Assembly (NCBI GenBank): GCA_963989245.1
Contig: OZ022348.1
Location: forward strand, 32,731,454-32,795,453
Length of the DNA: 64,000 nucleotides
Direction of reading: 5' to 3'
Origin: Nansenia antarctica
Lineage: Eukaryota; Chordata; Actinopteri; Argentiniformes; Microstomatidae
Each line of letters starts with the position of its first letter. Positions within the stretch are counted from its first letter, which is position 1. The notes below the pieces were generated by a model that made no database searches, was not told where the DNA came from, and was given only the letters and a program-made list of their open reading frames with translations. This document shows positions 34,632 to 43,781 of this stretch, one piece after another. Made by a program: the position numbers and the translations under genes.

Positions 34632-37600
34632 GACCATGGCTCTGCAGGCCACCCAGCCCATGAACTACTACCAGGTATTCCACCACATCTCTCAGCTGCT
34701 GCCTCAGGACTGTATCATAGTGAGCGAGGGGGCCAACACCATGGATATCGGCCGCACGATGTTGAACAACTACCTTCCTCGACACAGGCAAGGCGCTGCT
34801 CACTCAAAGGAAGTTAAAGGCCAAATTCACCAAATACCCTTTGCCTTTTTACGCTGTTTAATCACTGAGAATGGTCACCTGACTTCCTCCTTCCCTTGTG
34901 CATTCAATGTTGTCCTGGGGCTGACTATACTATACTATACTATATTCTAAACTATACTATACACTATGTACTCACTATGTCACTATGGGGCTGGGGCTGA
35001 CTAAACACTATGTACTCACTCACTCACTTCTTTTTTTATTTTATTTTAAGCACAAAGATTGTTCGTCATAACATTTACTCTCGTACCTGCTTTACTTTCC
35101 TACAGGGTCTTTTTTTTTTTAATGCAGCCTTGTGTTCTGTCTGTCTGTCTGTCTGTCTGTCTGTGTCTGTCTGTGTCTGTCTGTGTCTGTCTGTGTCTGT
35201 CTGTCTGCAGGTTGGATGCCGGTACGTTTGGTACCATGGGGGTGGGCCTTGGCTTTGCCATCGCCGCTGCAGCGGTGGAGAAGAGCCGGAACACGGGCCA
35301 GAGGGTGGTGTGTGTGGAGGGAGACAGCGCCTTTGGCTTCTCTGGGATGGAGGTGGAGACCATGTGCAGGTGAGACCATGTGAGACCATGTGAGACCATG
35401 TGCAGGTGAGACCATGTGAGACCATGTGAGACCATGTGCAGGTGAGACCATGTGAGACCATGTGAGACCATGTGAGACCATGTGAGACCATGTGAAGGTG
35501 TGACCATCACTCCGTTTCCCCCCGATATGTGAACCTCTCCAAGCCTATTGGATGGTTGATGCTTTCCTCCTGTGAACAGGTACAAGCTGCCCATCCTCAT
35601 CATCGTGGTCAATAACAACGGGATATACAGCGGCGTGGACACAGAGACCTGGGAGATGATGGGGAAGATGGGAGATCTGACCACCGTGTGAGTTATGGGA
35701 CTGACATCGGCATGCTCTCATGATACTTCAACTGTACCCTCTCATACCCTCTCATACTTCAACTGTACCCTCTCATACTCCAACTGTACCCTCTCACACT
35801 CCAACTGTACCCTCTCACACTCCAACTGTACCCTCTCATACTCCAACTGTACCCTCTCATACTCCAACTGTACCCTCTCATACTCCAACTGTACCCTCTC
35901 ATACTCCAACTGTACCCTCTCACACTCCAACTGTACCCTCTCACACTCCAACTGTACCCTCTCATACTCCAACTGTACCCTCTCATACTCCAACTGTACC
36001 CTCTCATACTCCAACTGTACCCTCTCATACTCCAACTGTACCCTCTCATACTCCAACTGTACCCTCTCACACTCCAACTGTACCCTCTCACACTCCAACT
36101 GTACCCTCTCATACTCCAACTGTACCCTCTCATACTCCAACTGTACCCTCTCACACTCCAACTGTACCCTCTCACACTCCAACTGTACCCTCTCATACTC
36201 CAACTGTACCCTCTCACACTCCAACTGTACCCTCTCACACTCCAACTGTACCCTCTCACACTCCAACTGTACCCTCTCACACTCCAACTGTACCCTCTCA
36301 TACTCCAACTGTACCCTCTCACACTCCAACTGTACCCTCTCATACTTCAACTGTACCCTCTCATACTCCAACTGTACCCTCTCATACTCCAACTGTACCC
36401 TCTCATACTCCAACTGTACCCTCTCACACTCCAACTGTACCCTCTCACACTCCAACTGTACCCGCTCATACTCCAACTGTACCCTCTCACACTCCAACTG
36501 TACCCTCTCGTGAAGGTCCAGTGGTGACCTTGTGGTTGTGGTTGTCCTCCCCCCCAGAGCCCCCCCCGTGACCCTGCTGCCCGAGGCCCGCTACGACCAG
36601 GTCATGACGGCCTTCGGAGGGCGAGGGTTCCTGGTGCGGACGGAGGAGGAGCTGCTAGGCGCCTTGCAGCTCAGCCTGAGTGACTGGGAGGGCCCGAGCC
36701 TCGTCAACGTCCTCATAGACCCCGCCTCGGACAGGAAGCAACAGGTAAACCAATGGAAAACCGATGGAAAAAGGTACACGAATTAGCTCCTCTGAGATAA
36801 TTCCTTCAGACGTTAGCTGCGCTAACACACCTCTCTGGCGGTGTCATCCAAGTTATCAGGCCGGCGTTTCGATCTGTGAGAGGGGGGGAAAAAAAAGAAT
36901 CATGAAAGCCCTCGGATACAAAAATGAAAGGAGAGAGCCGCAGAAGGAATGTCCTGAGGTCATGTGACCTGTCATGTGACCTGTCATGTGACCTGTCTCT
37001 CCACACAGGGCCGTAGTGGGGCCGTGTGAGTGAGTGACAGGCCTGGCAGCAGTGTGTAATCCTTGAATCCAGGTGCACCGCGGAACTGTTGTGTTCCACC
37101 ACACGGGCCATCCCCCTCCACCTCACGGCCGACCTGACCTTTCTATTTCAGGCACCCCCCCCCCCCCCCCCCCCGTAATTAGAGGGGTGACCCTCCCCTT
37201 TGTTTGTGTTGTTTGACGTGTATCCACGCAACCCCCTGCAGACGTGCTGGAGGATTGGATGCTATGCTGACAGTGGAACACTGGAGCAGAGAGGCCCGTC
37301 GTCCCTCTCCCGGGGGGGGCACAGCGAGGGTCTCCTCAGGGGCAGGTGGTCCTCCGCTGTGCTGCAGAGCTGCTGGACTGGGTCTATAACAGAGCTGCTG
37401 GACTGGGTCTATAACAGAGCTGCTGTACTGGGTCTATAATGGTGCTTTTCCATCTGGGTCCCGCTTTAGCGCAGTACGCATCAGTTCGAGGTCAGGTCGG
37501 GTCACTTTGATCTGTTCTGGTTTTCCATTATACACAAACCGACCCGGAATAGTAGGAGGAGTAGACGATAGTAGGCGGAGTTACGCGTCACACGCAGCCT

Positions 37601-39099
37601 GGCAAAAAGCTTCCGGGTGTACACAGCAACAGCAGTGATTTTTTGGGGAGAGAAAGAGAAAGAGAGAGAGGAAGCTATGTACACATAATAAAGTCATGTT
37701 TTTTGAACCCTTAAAACCACTGCCTTCACTTGTCTGCTTTATGAACTGTAGTATCATCATCGGGAAACGCAGACAAGACGCGAATCTACCGGAATTTGAC
37801 TCATGACACAGCCGGTGTTATTCACAGACAAACACGGTGCCGTTTGCGGGTTAATAACTTCGGTTTACCGGGGGTTAGGATAACAATTCAAACGTGTCCT
37901 GAAAGAGGAGAAGCCAGGGAATTCAAAAGTTTTTGAATGGAGTCGATCCTCCACTCCTATCACCGTGGACACAGCGCGGAGCGAATTCCCTGTTAAAACC
38001 GGCATTTGACTCATGAGTGAATGGTGAAAATGGCTGGACGGCTGCGGGCGAACTCCCGGTTCATCGAGTTTACGGTTAAAAGCATAACTTCTCGGGGTGT
38101 CAGCGCGGTGGTTAAGGGCTCAAAATGACCGTAGACAGATGGTGAAGTTAGCAAAGGAGTATTGTGTTTTTTTACCACCTCCACAGCCGGTGTTATTCAC
38201 GGACAAACACGGTGCATAATAGCGATTTTTGTGTTGTGCTTGTTGTAAATAAAAGTTATATGATTCATTGAAATGACATTAAACTAAGATAATACGATGG
38301 TCAGCATAATTTTCCGAATCTTTATTAATAAGCTATTACAGAAAATGTAGTGACATTTTCCTAGTGAATGTGGTATTTTCAAGATGGCGGTTGTGAAGAA
38401 ATAATATGGGATGGGACATGGGATGACGATTGTCCATTGACCAATCAACGGTGTGCAGCGTCACACGTCACACGCAGCCTGGCAAAGAGACCCGGATATG
38501 AAATTAAAAGACCCTGCTCCGATGTGGGACCTGGGACCGAAGCGACCTGGAACGACGAATGGAAAAGGGGAACGAAGCGGGCTGACCTGGGTCAGCACCA
38601 GGTCAGCACCAGGTCTGCAACGTAGTGGAAAAGTGCCATAACAGAGCTGCTGTACTGGGTCTATAACAGAGCTGCTGTACTGGGTCTATAACATTCATTC
38701 TGATGTTCCAAACCCATCATGTGGTTCAGGAAGGGTCCACAGTATGTGTAGGGCTTTTGTAGGGCAGAGAGGCTTTGATTGAAACCAGGAACGGGGAGGC
38801 AGCGGAGGCAGATAGTATCACCTGTCATACTCCCAATGAAAACAGCTGTTATGTTTTTTTTGTTTTTTGAAATAGATATTAAAAATGTTTCACTTATCTG
38901 TGTTAGAACCATTGTCCTCATCGCACGGCACTGATTGAAACACATGGTACCAGCTGTGGTTCGCTCACATAATCACATATGGCGTTTGTGTGCTACTGTT
39001 TCCTGTTTACTCTCCTGTTATTTGTGGTTCATCCCATCCTGACTGGCTTCTTCCTGTGTCTTCTAGGAGTTTCCTTGGCTCACACGCTCCAACCTGTAG
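22125..39099 (+). CDS. hacl1: 2-hydroxyacyl-CoA lyase 1, complete, 17 coding exons
   Basis: HACL1 is the peroxisomal thiamine-diphosphate enzyme that cleaves 2-hydroxyacyl-CoA to formyl-CoA and an aldehyde in fatty-acid alpha-oxidation. Exons: 22125-22175, 22534-22638, 22724-22764, 22880-22960, 23059-23131, 23422-23499, 25652-25746, 28789-28901, 29056-29191, 32908-33013, 33961-34044, 34224-34325, 34633-34787, 35211-35369, 35580-35687, 36558-36744, 39067-39099. They join in frame to 1,707 nt, 568 residues (human about 578). The ThDP-enzyme Glu lies in GMRNEQA (Glu50); the cofactor motif runs from GDS (444-446) to NNNG (471-474). The protein ends in Ser-Asn-Leu, a PTS1-like peroxisomal signal (human Ser-Asn-Met). 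Introns after exons 12 and 13 start with GC. Introns 6, 7, 9, 14 and 15 are mostly tandem repeat. Confidence 0.97.
22197..22240 (+). repeat. (TTTAG)n repeat in HACL1 intron 1
   Basis: Seven or so TTAGT/TTTAG pentamers start about 20 bp after the exon 1 donor. Confidence 0.9.
23188..23342 (+). mobile_element. tRNA-derived SINE of a second family, HACL1 intron 5
   Basis: The tRNA-like head GGCGGTAGTCTAGAGGTCGG with a B box (CTGGTTCGATCCC) is followed by CCTTGAGCAAGGCACTTAAC and GCTCCAGGGGCGCC. The ACCCTTGAGCAAGGCACT body matches the SINE at 44578 (GCCCTTGAGTAAGGCACTT). Confidence 0.8.
23665..25640 (+). repeat. 33-bp minisatellite, about 60 copies, filling HACL1 intron 6
   Basis: The unit is TTTGGTCTGTCCATCTACAA plus ACCTGACACTACG. 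Units vary at a few fixed sites (TAC/TCC, CCTG/GCTG, ACTACG/ACTATG, and a longer ATCCTATGG form). The period keeps all frames open. The last unit ends about 12 bp before the exon 7 acceptor (TCTCCTAG at 25651). Confidence 0.95.
25780..25930. mobile_element. Tc1/mariner-like MITE end fragment
   Basis: Begins CAGTGCCCTGCGTAAAGTAA and continues through ACTCCAAAAGTTTGGATTTG. This resembles a widespread fish MITE known to me from memory; a fragment of the opposite end is at 45985-46130. Confidence 0.5.
26161..28264. mobile_element. hAT-like element with nested LINE, HACL1 intron 7
   Basis: The left terminus CAGGGATTAAAG and right terminus CTTTAATCCCTG are inverted repeats. The six bases CTTTAA flank both sides; a full 8-bp duplication is not matched. 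The interior contains a 5'-truncated LINE (27262-27851) with its own target duplication and a stretch (27940-28145) shared with the MITE at 13617-13924. No transposase frame was recognised. Confidence 0.6.
27262..27851 (+). mobile_element. 5'-truncated L2/CR1-like LINE with target duplication
   Basis: Starts inside the last part of ORF2 (GAAGAGCTGTACAACACACG) and runs through the 3' untranslated region to an (ATTC)n tail, as in the longer copy at 58622-60578. A near-perfect direct repeat flanks it: AATAATTATCAGAATAA before, AATAATTATTAGAATAA after. A short internal deletion removes the last residues of ORF2. Confidence 0.85.
28302..28735 (+). repeat. 31-bp minisatellite, about 14 copies, HACL1 intron 7
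   Basis: The unit is GTTCACTAAGAGAGGCCTTC plus AGGTGGTGTGT. Copies differ mainly at CTTC/CTCC. The array ends about 50 bp before exon 8 (28789). Confidence 0.95.
29501..30616. mobile_element. hAT-type DNA transposon, copy 2, with perfect 8-bp target duplication
   Basis: Termini CAGTGGCGGGCGGTGC (left) and GACGGCACACCACTG (right) are imperfect inverted repeats. ATCATCAG flanks both sides (29493-29500 and 30617-30624). A minus-strand remnant near 29760-29830 contains APFVAIMVDETTDV, typical of ZMYM/hAT-type transposases. The element is an internal-deletion derivative related to 9994-11064 and lies in HACL1 intron 9. Confidence 0.9.
31080..32885 (+). repeat. CTCTCTGTATC array, 1.8 kb, HACL1 intron 9
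   Basis: Irregular mixture of TATCCTCTCTCTG and CTCTCTCTGTATCC words (unit lengths about 14, 16 and 18 bp). It forms open frames over 500 codons in all three forward frames, none of which is a gene. It stops about 20 bp before exon 10 (32908), so the polypyrimidine tract of that acceptor is the array itself. Confidence 0.95.
33014..33110 (+). repeat. 43-bp tandem copies of the HACL1 exon 10 end and donor
   Basis: The last 28 bases of exon 10 plus GTACGTCAGGGGT are repeated twice more after the true junction (33013). The copied junctions lie at 33056 and 33099. Confidence 0.95.
33724..33823 (+). repeat. (GT)n microsatellite, HACL1 intron 10
   Basis: About 50 GT dinucleotides with three TTCGT/TTTGT interruptions. 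Confidence 0.95.
34500..34630 (+). repeat. (CT)n tract forming the HACL1 exon 13 acceptor
   Basis: CTCTCT with a few CACT interruptions runs directly into the CCAG acceptor before exon 13 (34633). Confidence 0.95.
35140..35207 (+). repeat. (CTGT)n/(CTGTGT)n tract before HACL1 exon 14
   Basis: Runs directly into the CTGCAG acceptor before exon 14 (35211). Confidence 0.95.
35370..35500 (+). repeat. Tandem copies of the HACL1 exon 14 donor junction
   Basis: The 12-bp word TGAGACCATGTG repeats about ten times. At 36-bp intervals it carries GCAG|GTGAGACC, reproducing the exon 14 junction at 35405 and 35441 after the true one at 35369. Confidence 0.95.
35735..36512 (+). repeat. 21-bp minisatellite, about 37 copies, HACL1 intron 15
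   Basis: The unit is CCTCTCATACTCCAACTGTA plus C, with TAC/CAC as the main variant. It lies between exons 15 and 16 and keeps several frames open without being a gene. Confidence 0.95.
37365..38692 (+). repeat. 25-bp repeat split in two by a transposon insertion
   Basis: AGAGCTGCTGGACTGGGTCT plus ATAAC occurs about three times at 37365-37439 and resumes for about two copies at 38641-38692. The interruption is exactly the Harbinger-like element at 37440-38638. Confidence 0.9.
37440..38638. mobile_element. PIF/Harbinger-like non-autonomous element, HACL1 intron 16
   Basis: Termini TGGTGCTTTTCC and GGAAAAGTGCCA are near-perfect inverted repeats flanked by TAA on both sides, the 3-bp duplication expected of PIF/Harbinger. 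The host 25-bp repeat on each side confirms the boundaries. No transposase was seen in the 1,199 bp. A stretch containing GGTGTTATTCAC and GACAAACACGGTGC occurs twice inside (near 37815 and 38195). Confidence 0.8.
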
Positions 39100-39368
39100 A
39101 CCCCAGGAGGAGAGGCCTAGCGATGGGAACTGACTCCTGATGTCCTTCAGACGGAGAGTCAGCCATGTGCCTCTCTGGAACATTCTGTTTGCTATAAGGA
39201 GGCAAAGCATCTATAATATATCTATAAATAATTATGTTTCTATGAAATGTTGAAATCACGTTGACTACATTGTAGCATTATACTAATTTTGTAGATGATT
39301 ATTACCACAATTAAGACAAATGTAGGCCTACTTGTAAAATGTTTTCTTTTTTACTAAGTATTTTGGAA

Positions 39369-39374
39369 AATAAA
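39369..39374 (+). promoter_or_regulatory. HACL1 polyadenylation signal
   Basis: AATAAA about 270 bp after the HACL1 stop codon, followed by T-rich sequence. Confidence 0.7.
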
Positions 39375-39619
39375 CCTCTTTGCCATTTTGCTGGAAGTGA
39401 CAATTGTTTTTTTAATTGATCAGAAATGTTGACTTGAGAGTCCATTTAGTAACTGAGAGACATATTGTACTGCCCATGACATGATTATGTCAATGATTAC
39501 GGTATGTTTTCCAATTCCCACTTAAGAACCTTGTCAAATGCTACCTTCCGAAACATGAGTTACCCTTCTTTTCATCAATGGTCACTGTGACCTGCCCCCA
39601 GCTACAATACCCAGACGAC

Positions 39620-39808
39620 TGCTGATGGAGCGTGTGTGTGGAGGGAGCGTGTGTGTGGAGGGAGCGTGTGTGTGGTTAAGTCCAGGGCAGGCAACATCTT
39701 CCCCTAACCCAAACCCCTCTTCAGGGTGTAATCGATGAGTGAACAATGTCTTCTTCTGTGTGATATTGGCACTGAGCTAGATGAGAATACGCTCCCTGTA
39801 CTGACAGT

Positions 39809-39851
<43 letters not shown>
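39620..39851 (+). repeat. GGAGGGAGCGTGTGTGT repeats and a (GT)n tract between HACL1 and COLQ
   Basis: Three copies of GAGCGTGTGTGTGGAGG (39625-39675) and a GT tract at 39812-39851. Confidence 0.85.
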
Positions 39852-39855
<4 letters not shown>

Positions 39856-40089
39856 GCCTGGCCCTCAGCCCCCTGCATGCCTCCCATTCCTCCTTATAGG
39901 TCAGGGATTTTCACTGGGCCTGAGCAGACAGCTGGGTCCCTGCCCCCCCCCTGTCAGCCCCGCCTCCGCGGCCGTAACGGAACACCGCCACCCGCAATAA
40001 TCTCTTTTCTCTGGAAAAGCCAGCGAGTGTTTTTCTTATTTCACGACGCCCATCTCTTAGTCTGTAGGCTGCGTCACAGGAGTTAGAGC

Positions 40090-40300
40090 ACAGGAGTTAG
40101 AGCACAGGAGTTAGACAGGAGTTAGAGCCGGCGTCTAACGACCGCAAGGTCGGCAGATCGGCAGTTCGAAACCCGGCCGGCCTCGCGTTGAGAGACCGTC
40201 ATAAAACGGTTTGGAACAAGGCGCTATGCGAGTCTGTCCGTTTACCATTTAGGCATCCTAAGGGTTGAGAGGTCAAAGCCGAAGGCTGATCACCCAGTTT
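40090..40300 (+). mobile_element. Possible tRNA-derived SINE
   Basis: GTTAGAGCCGGCGTCTAACG followed by GGCAGTTCGAAACCCGGCC looks like degenerate A and B boxes. Downstream sequence to about 40280 does not match the other SINE families in the window. A tRNA pseudogene is the alternative. Confidence 0.4.
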
Positions 40301-40442
40301 GAACAGGACTGGGGGGGTCCCTCAGACTGGCTAACACCGGGGGGTCCTCCTGTCAGGACTGGACGGAGCTCACCAGATGGAGTGGAGTGGAAGGAGCAGA
40401 GGGAAAGGATGGCGGACGGAAACATTCTTTAGCGTCTGCCTC

Positions 40443-40635
40443 CGAACTCTTCATTAACTCTTCATTACCTTAACTCTTCATTACTTTCATAACTCTTCAT
40501 TACCCTAACTCTTCATTACATAACTCTTCATTACCTTCATAACTCTTCATTACATAACTCTTCATTACCTTCATAACTCTTCATTACCTAACTCTTCATT
40601 ACCTGAACTCTTCATTACCAGAACTCTTCATTACC
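40443..40635 (+). repeat. AACTCTTCATTAC minisatellite
   Basis: About eleven copies of AACTCTTCATTACC with 2-4 variable bases between copies. Confidence 0.9.
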
Positions 40636-40910
40636 GTCGCAATAGAATCAGGTTGGCTGCTGCATTCCCAGCGGCATCTAGAATAGTACAGAGACGTCCT
40701 CGCCGCTAATCCCATTGTGGCCTGCTTATGGAAACGAGTGTGATGGGATAAAAAAAGCATATGTAAGCTTTTACTTGGGCCTCTCTGCTAGGCAAATTAC
40801 CCTAATGTGATTTGGGAAGAGAAATATGGCCGGATAATAGAGTTAGAGGGCAGCCCCCTGCTTCAAACATCTCCTCTGCTGCTGCACCCCTGGCTGCCTG
40901 CCACGTCCTG

Positions 40911-40950
<40 letters not shown>

Positions 40951-42665
40951 GTCAAGTAGAGTTAGATGCCAGGGTTCACAGCACACACAGGTATTGTTGT
41001 GCATTGTGAGATATAGGACTCTTGCTGGCTTGCTGAGGATATCGATGTCTTGTCTCCTAGATGTTAGTTCCTCCTCTGTTTTACCACAAAGCCCAACGCA
41101 GCAGTCTGCAGGGACTGGCTGACAGCGGTACTCTGCCTGATGCATGCCCTGCGCTTTGCAGCGTGGGCCCCCTCTCAGAGAGGCACATCAATACCATCTC
41201 CATCACTGTCACAGTCTGCCAACCACACGCCCTCCATCACTGTCAGTGTGTTTAGTGTGCCAGGAAGATACCTTCTCTTTCAACCCTGCTGACAAACCCC
41301 CTGAGGAGCCCCATGTTAACCCCCTGAGTCTGAGGAGATACTAGATCCTAGATCTGTAGTAGGAGATACTAGATCCGTTCAGACAGTGAGTGAGTGAACA
41401 GCCTGAAATACTTTCATCATTTTCTCATTTTAATTGTGTCCACAATTACATGACAGTATCAAATAGATCTGGATTATGAAATACAGTGACCCTTTCACTT
41501 TCCTGATTATGACAGGGCATACATACACCACCGTTGTGTTAGGTTACAACATGCTATATTCTGTAACAACATCACTGTGCATACAGTATACAATACCACA
41601 ATAGCAGAACATATGGATATTCTATATTTTGTTTATACTGTACATGGTGCAATGAATAATACACTTACATCTGTCATACAAAAGTTGACACGATATTCAT
41701 TATGCACTTACAGTATACTTTGAAAGGAGCTTTTCAATATTTCTTTCCACCTACCATGTTCAGAGTTTACTATAAATGTCACTTACATATATAGGCTATA
41801 TTTCACAGCCCTCTTTGGCAAATTGGTTGCATTTTAAACAAAGTATCAGTAACATATAACATTAGAATAAGGTACCAGTAACATGCACATAACATTAACA
41901 ACAGTCTTCATATTCCTGTATGTCCACTTTTACACAAGCGACAATATTAACCTATTAATACCATAACCTCTCTCCTAGCTGTGGGTTGAGGTCAGGACTT
42001 CCTTGGCACTGTGACTCATAGCTTATGGAAAACATCAGCTTATATCAAACACTTTCTCTTATATCGACGGTGCAAAGGACACAGCGGACTACAACTTCAC
42101 TGTTAAGTTCACCATCGAGGGTTGGACATCTCTGTTAAGTTCACCATCGAGGGTTGGACATCTCTGCCACTAGTTAGAGCAGCAGAAGAAGAGGTAAGAA
42201 GAGTAGTCATGGCTACGAGACAGGAAGTGGGCTCACCCTAGTTTAATTCAATGGACCTATCGCTAAGCCACGGCCCCTTTGAAAACTCGGACAGACAAAC
42301 AAACAACGCTTCACTGACAGTGACTGACTGACCCACCGTGAATGAATGACATTCAATGATTCCTGATTTACCACAGCAAGTAATAGACATGTTTTTTTAT
42401 TTTTAAAGATGACAAAAATATTTAGACTAGAAGCTTTTCACCACCAGTTATTAGCGAGTTGTTTGTCCGAGTTTTCTGCCTGTTGTGACTTTTGCTGTGA
42501 TATGATTGGACAATTTCTATTTCGGGGCGCGGCTTAGCGATAGGTCCATTCAATTCCTACTGAACAGCAGTTCCTGCTACGTCTACACAACGAGAAAACG
42601 ATTTAAGAACATTGTAATAACAGTTTTGCCAGCCATCGCATACAGTCTGAGTCACTGCAGGAGCC
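40636..42665. other. HACL1-COLQ intergenic spacer, no gene recognised
   Basis: Contains a (CA)n tract at 40912-40948 and a short direct repeat (CTGTTAAGTTCACCATCGAGG) near 42100-42150. I see no conserved coding frame. Confidence 0.5.
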
Positions 42666-42669
42666 CCAC

Positions 42670-42960
42670 AGAGGACGACCTCCTCCATACCCAGAGGACT
42701 GACACACTGATCTGAGGACCTCCTCCATACCCAGAGGACTGACACACTGATCTGAGGACCTCCTCCATACCCAAGAGGCCTGACACACTGATCTGAGGAC
42801 CTCTTCCATACCCAAGAGGCCTGACACACTGATCTGAGGACCTCCTCCATACCCAGAGGCCTGACACACTGATCTGAGGACCTCCTCCATACCCAGAGGC
42901 CTGACACACTGATCTGAGGACCTCCTCTATACCCAGAGGCCTGACACACTGATCTGAGGA
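42670..42960. repeat. 40-bp minisatellite, about 7 copies
   Basis: The unit contains ACCTCCTCCATACCCAGAGG and CTGACACACTGATCTGAGG. Minus-strand open frames over it are repeat artefacts. Confidence 0.9.
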
Positions 42961-43182
42961 GCCACTTCAACTGAGGTGGTGTCATCTGGGTATGGGGGAG
43001 GACGTCTGTGGGAAACAACTGCATGAGAACTACGTTATTTGGTGGTTCCTGAGTAATTCATGGAAATTGCCTAATGTCTAAAGCTTACCATCCACTGACC
43101 CGAGACCAGTCTCTGAATGCCCCTATGGTTGTAGTACAGCACCATCACACGCTAATACAGTAGAATGTTGCTCCTCCTTAGT

Positions 43183-43318
43183 GACCCAGGAGGGGAGGGG
43201 CTTAGAACCAGGAGGGGAGGGGCTTAGGACCAGGAGGGGAGGGGCTTAGGACCAGGAGGGGAGGGGCTTAGGACCAGGAGGGGAGGGGCTTAGGACCAGG
43301 AGGGGAGGGGCTTAGGAC
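43183..43318. repeat. 22-bp GGGGAGGGGCTTAGGACCAG repeat, 6 copies
   Basis: G-rich direct repeats about 450 bp downstream of the COLQ stop codon on the COLQ transcript side, possibly in its 3' untranslated region. Confidence 0.9.
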
Positions 43319-43781
43319 TAGGGTCTCCTGGTCGGACCAGCTTGGCTGATATTCACACAGTCCATCTCTTGGCTCTGTCAGCGGTACTGCTACCGTGGAG
43401 AATCCATATGAAGAATCTCTGAGTTGCTCTAACTTCAATATCTTAATATGCCCATTTGACAATGTCAATTATTACATACAATTACACTCCACACATACAA
43501 TTGGAGATGTCTATATCTATTATGTACAGTACAAAGCTTGGCGATAATACAGTAAGTATTGTGATTGGTTACATGCTTGGTAGTGACAGCTGTTGCCATG
43601 GTCACAGATGTGTATACAGTGTATTGTTTGTCCTTTTTTTCCATGGATTCCTTTGTCATCACTTCTTTTTGAGTCCATTGCTTAGTAGTGTTGTTGTTCT
43701 GTTTTGCGTGACTGTAATCCTGTTTAGCGCCAAGCTAACCCAGACATGGAGGACCCCCTCTGCGTCGCCTAGGTTACCTCC

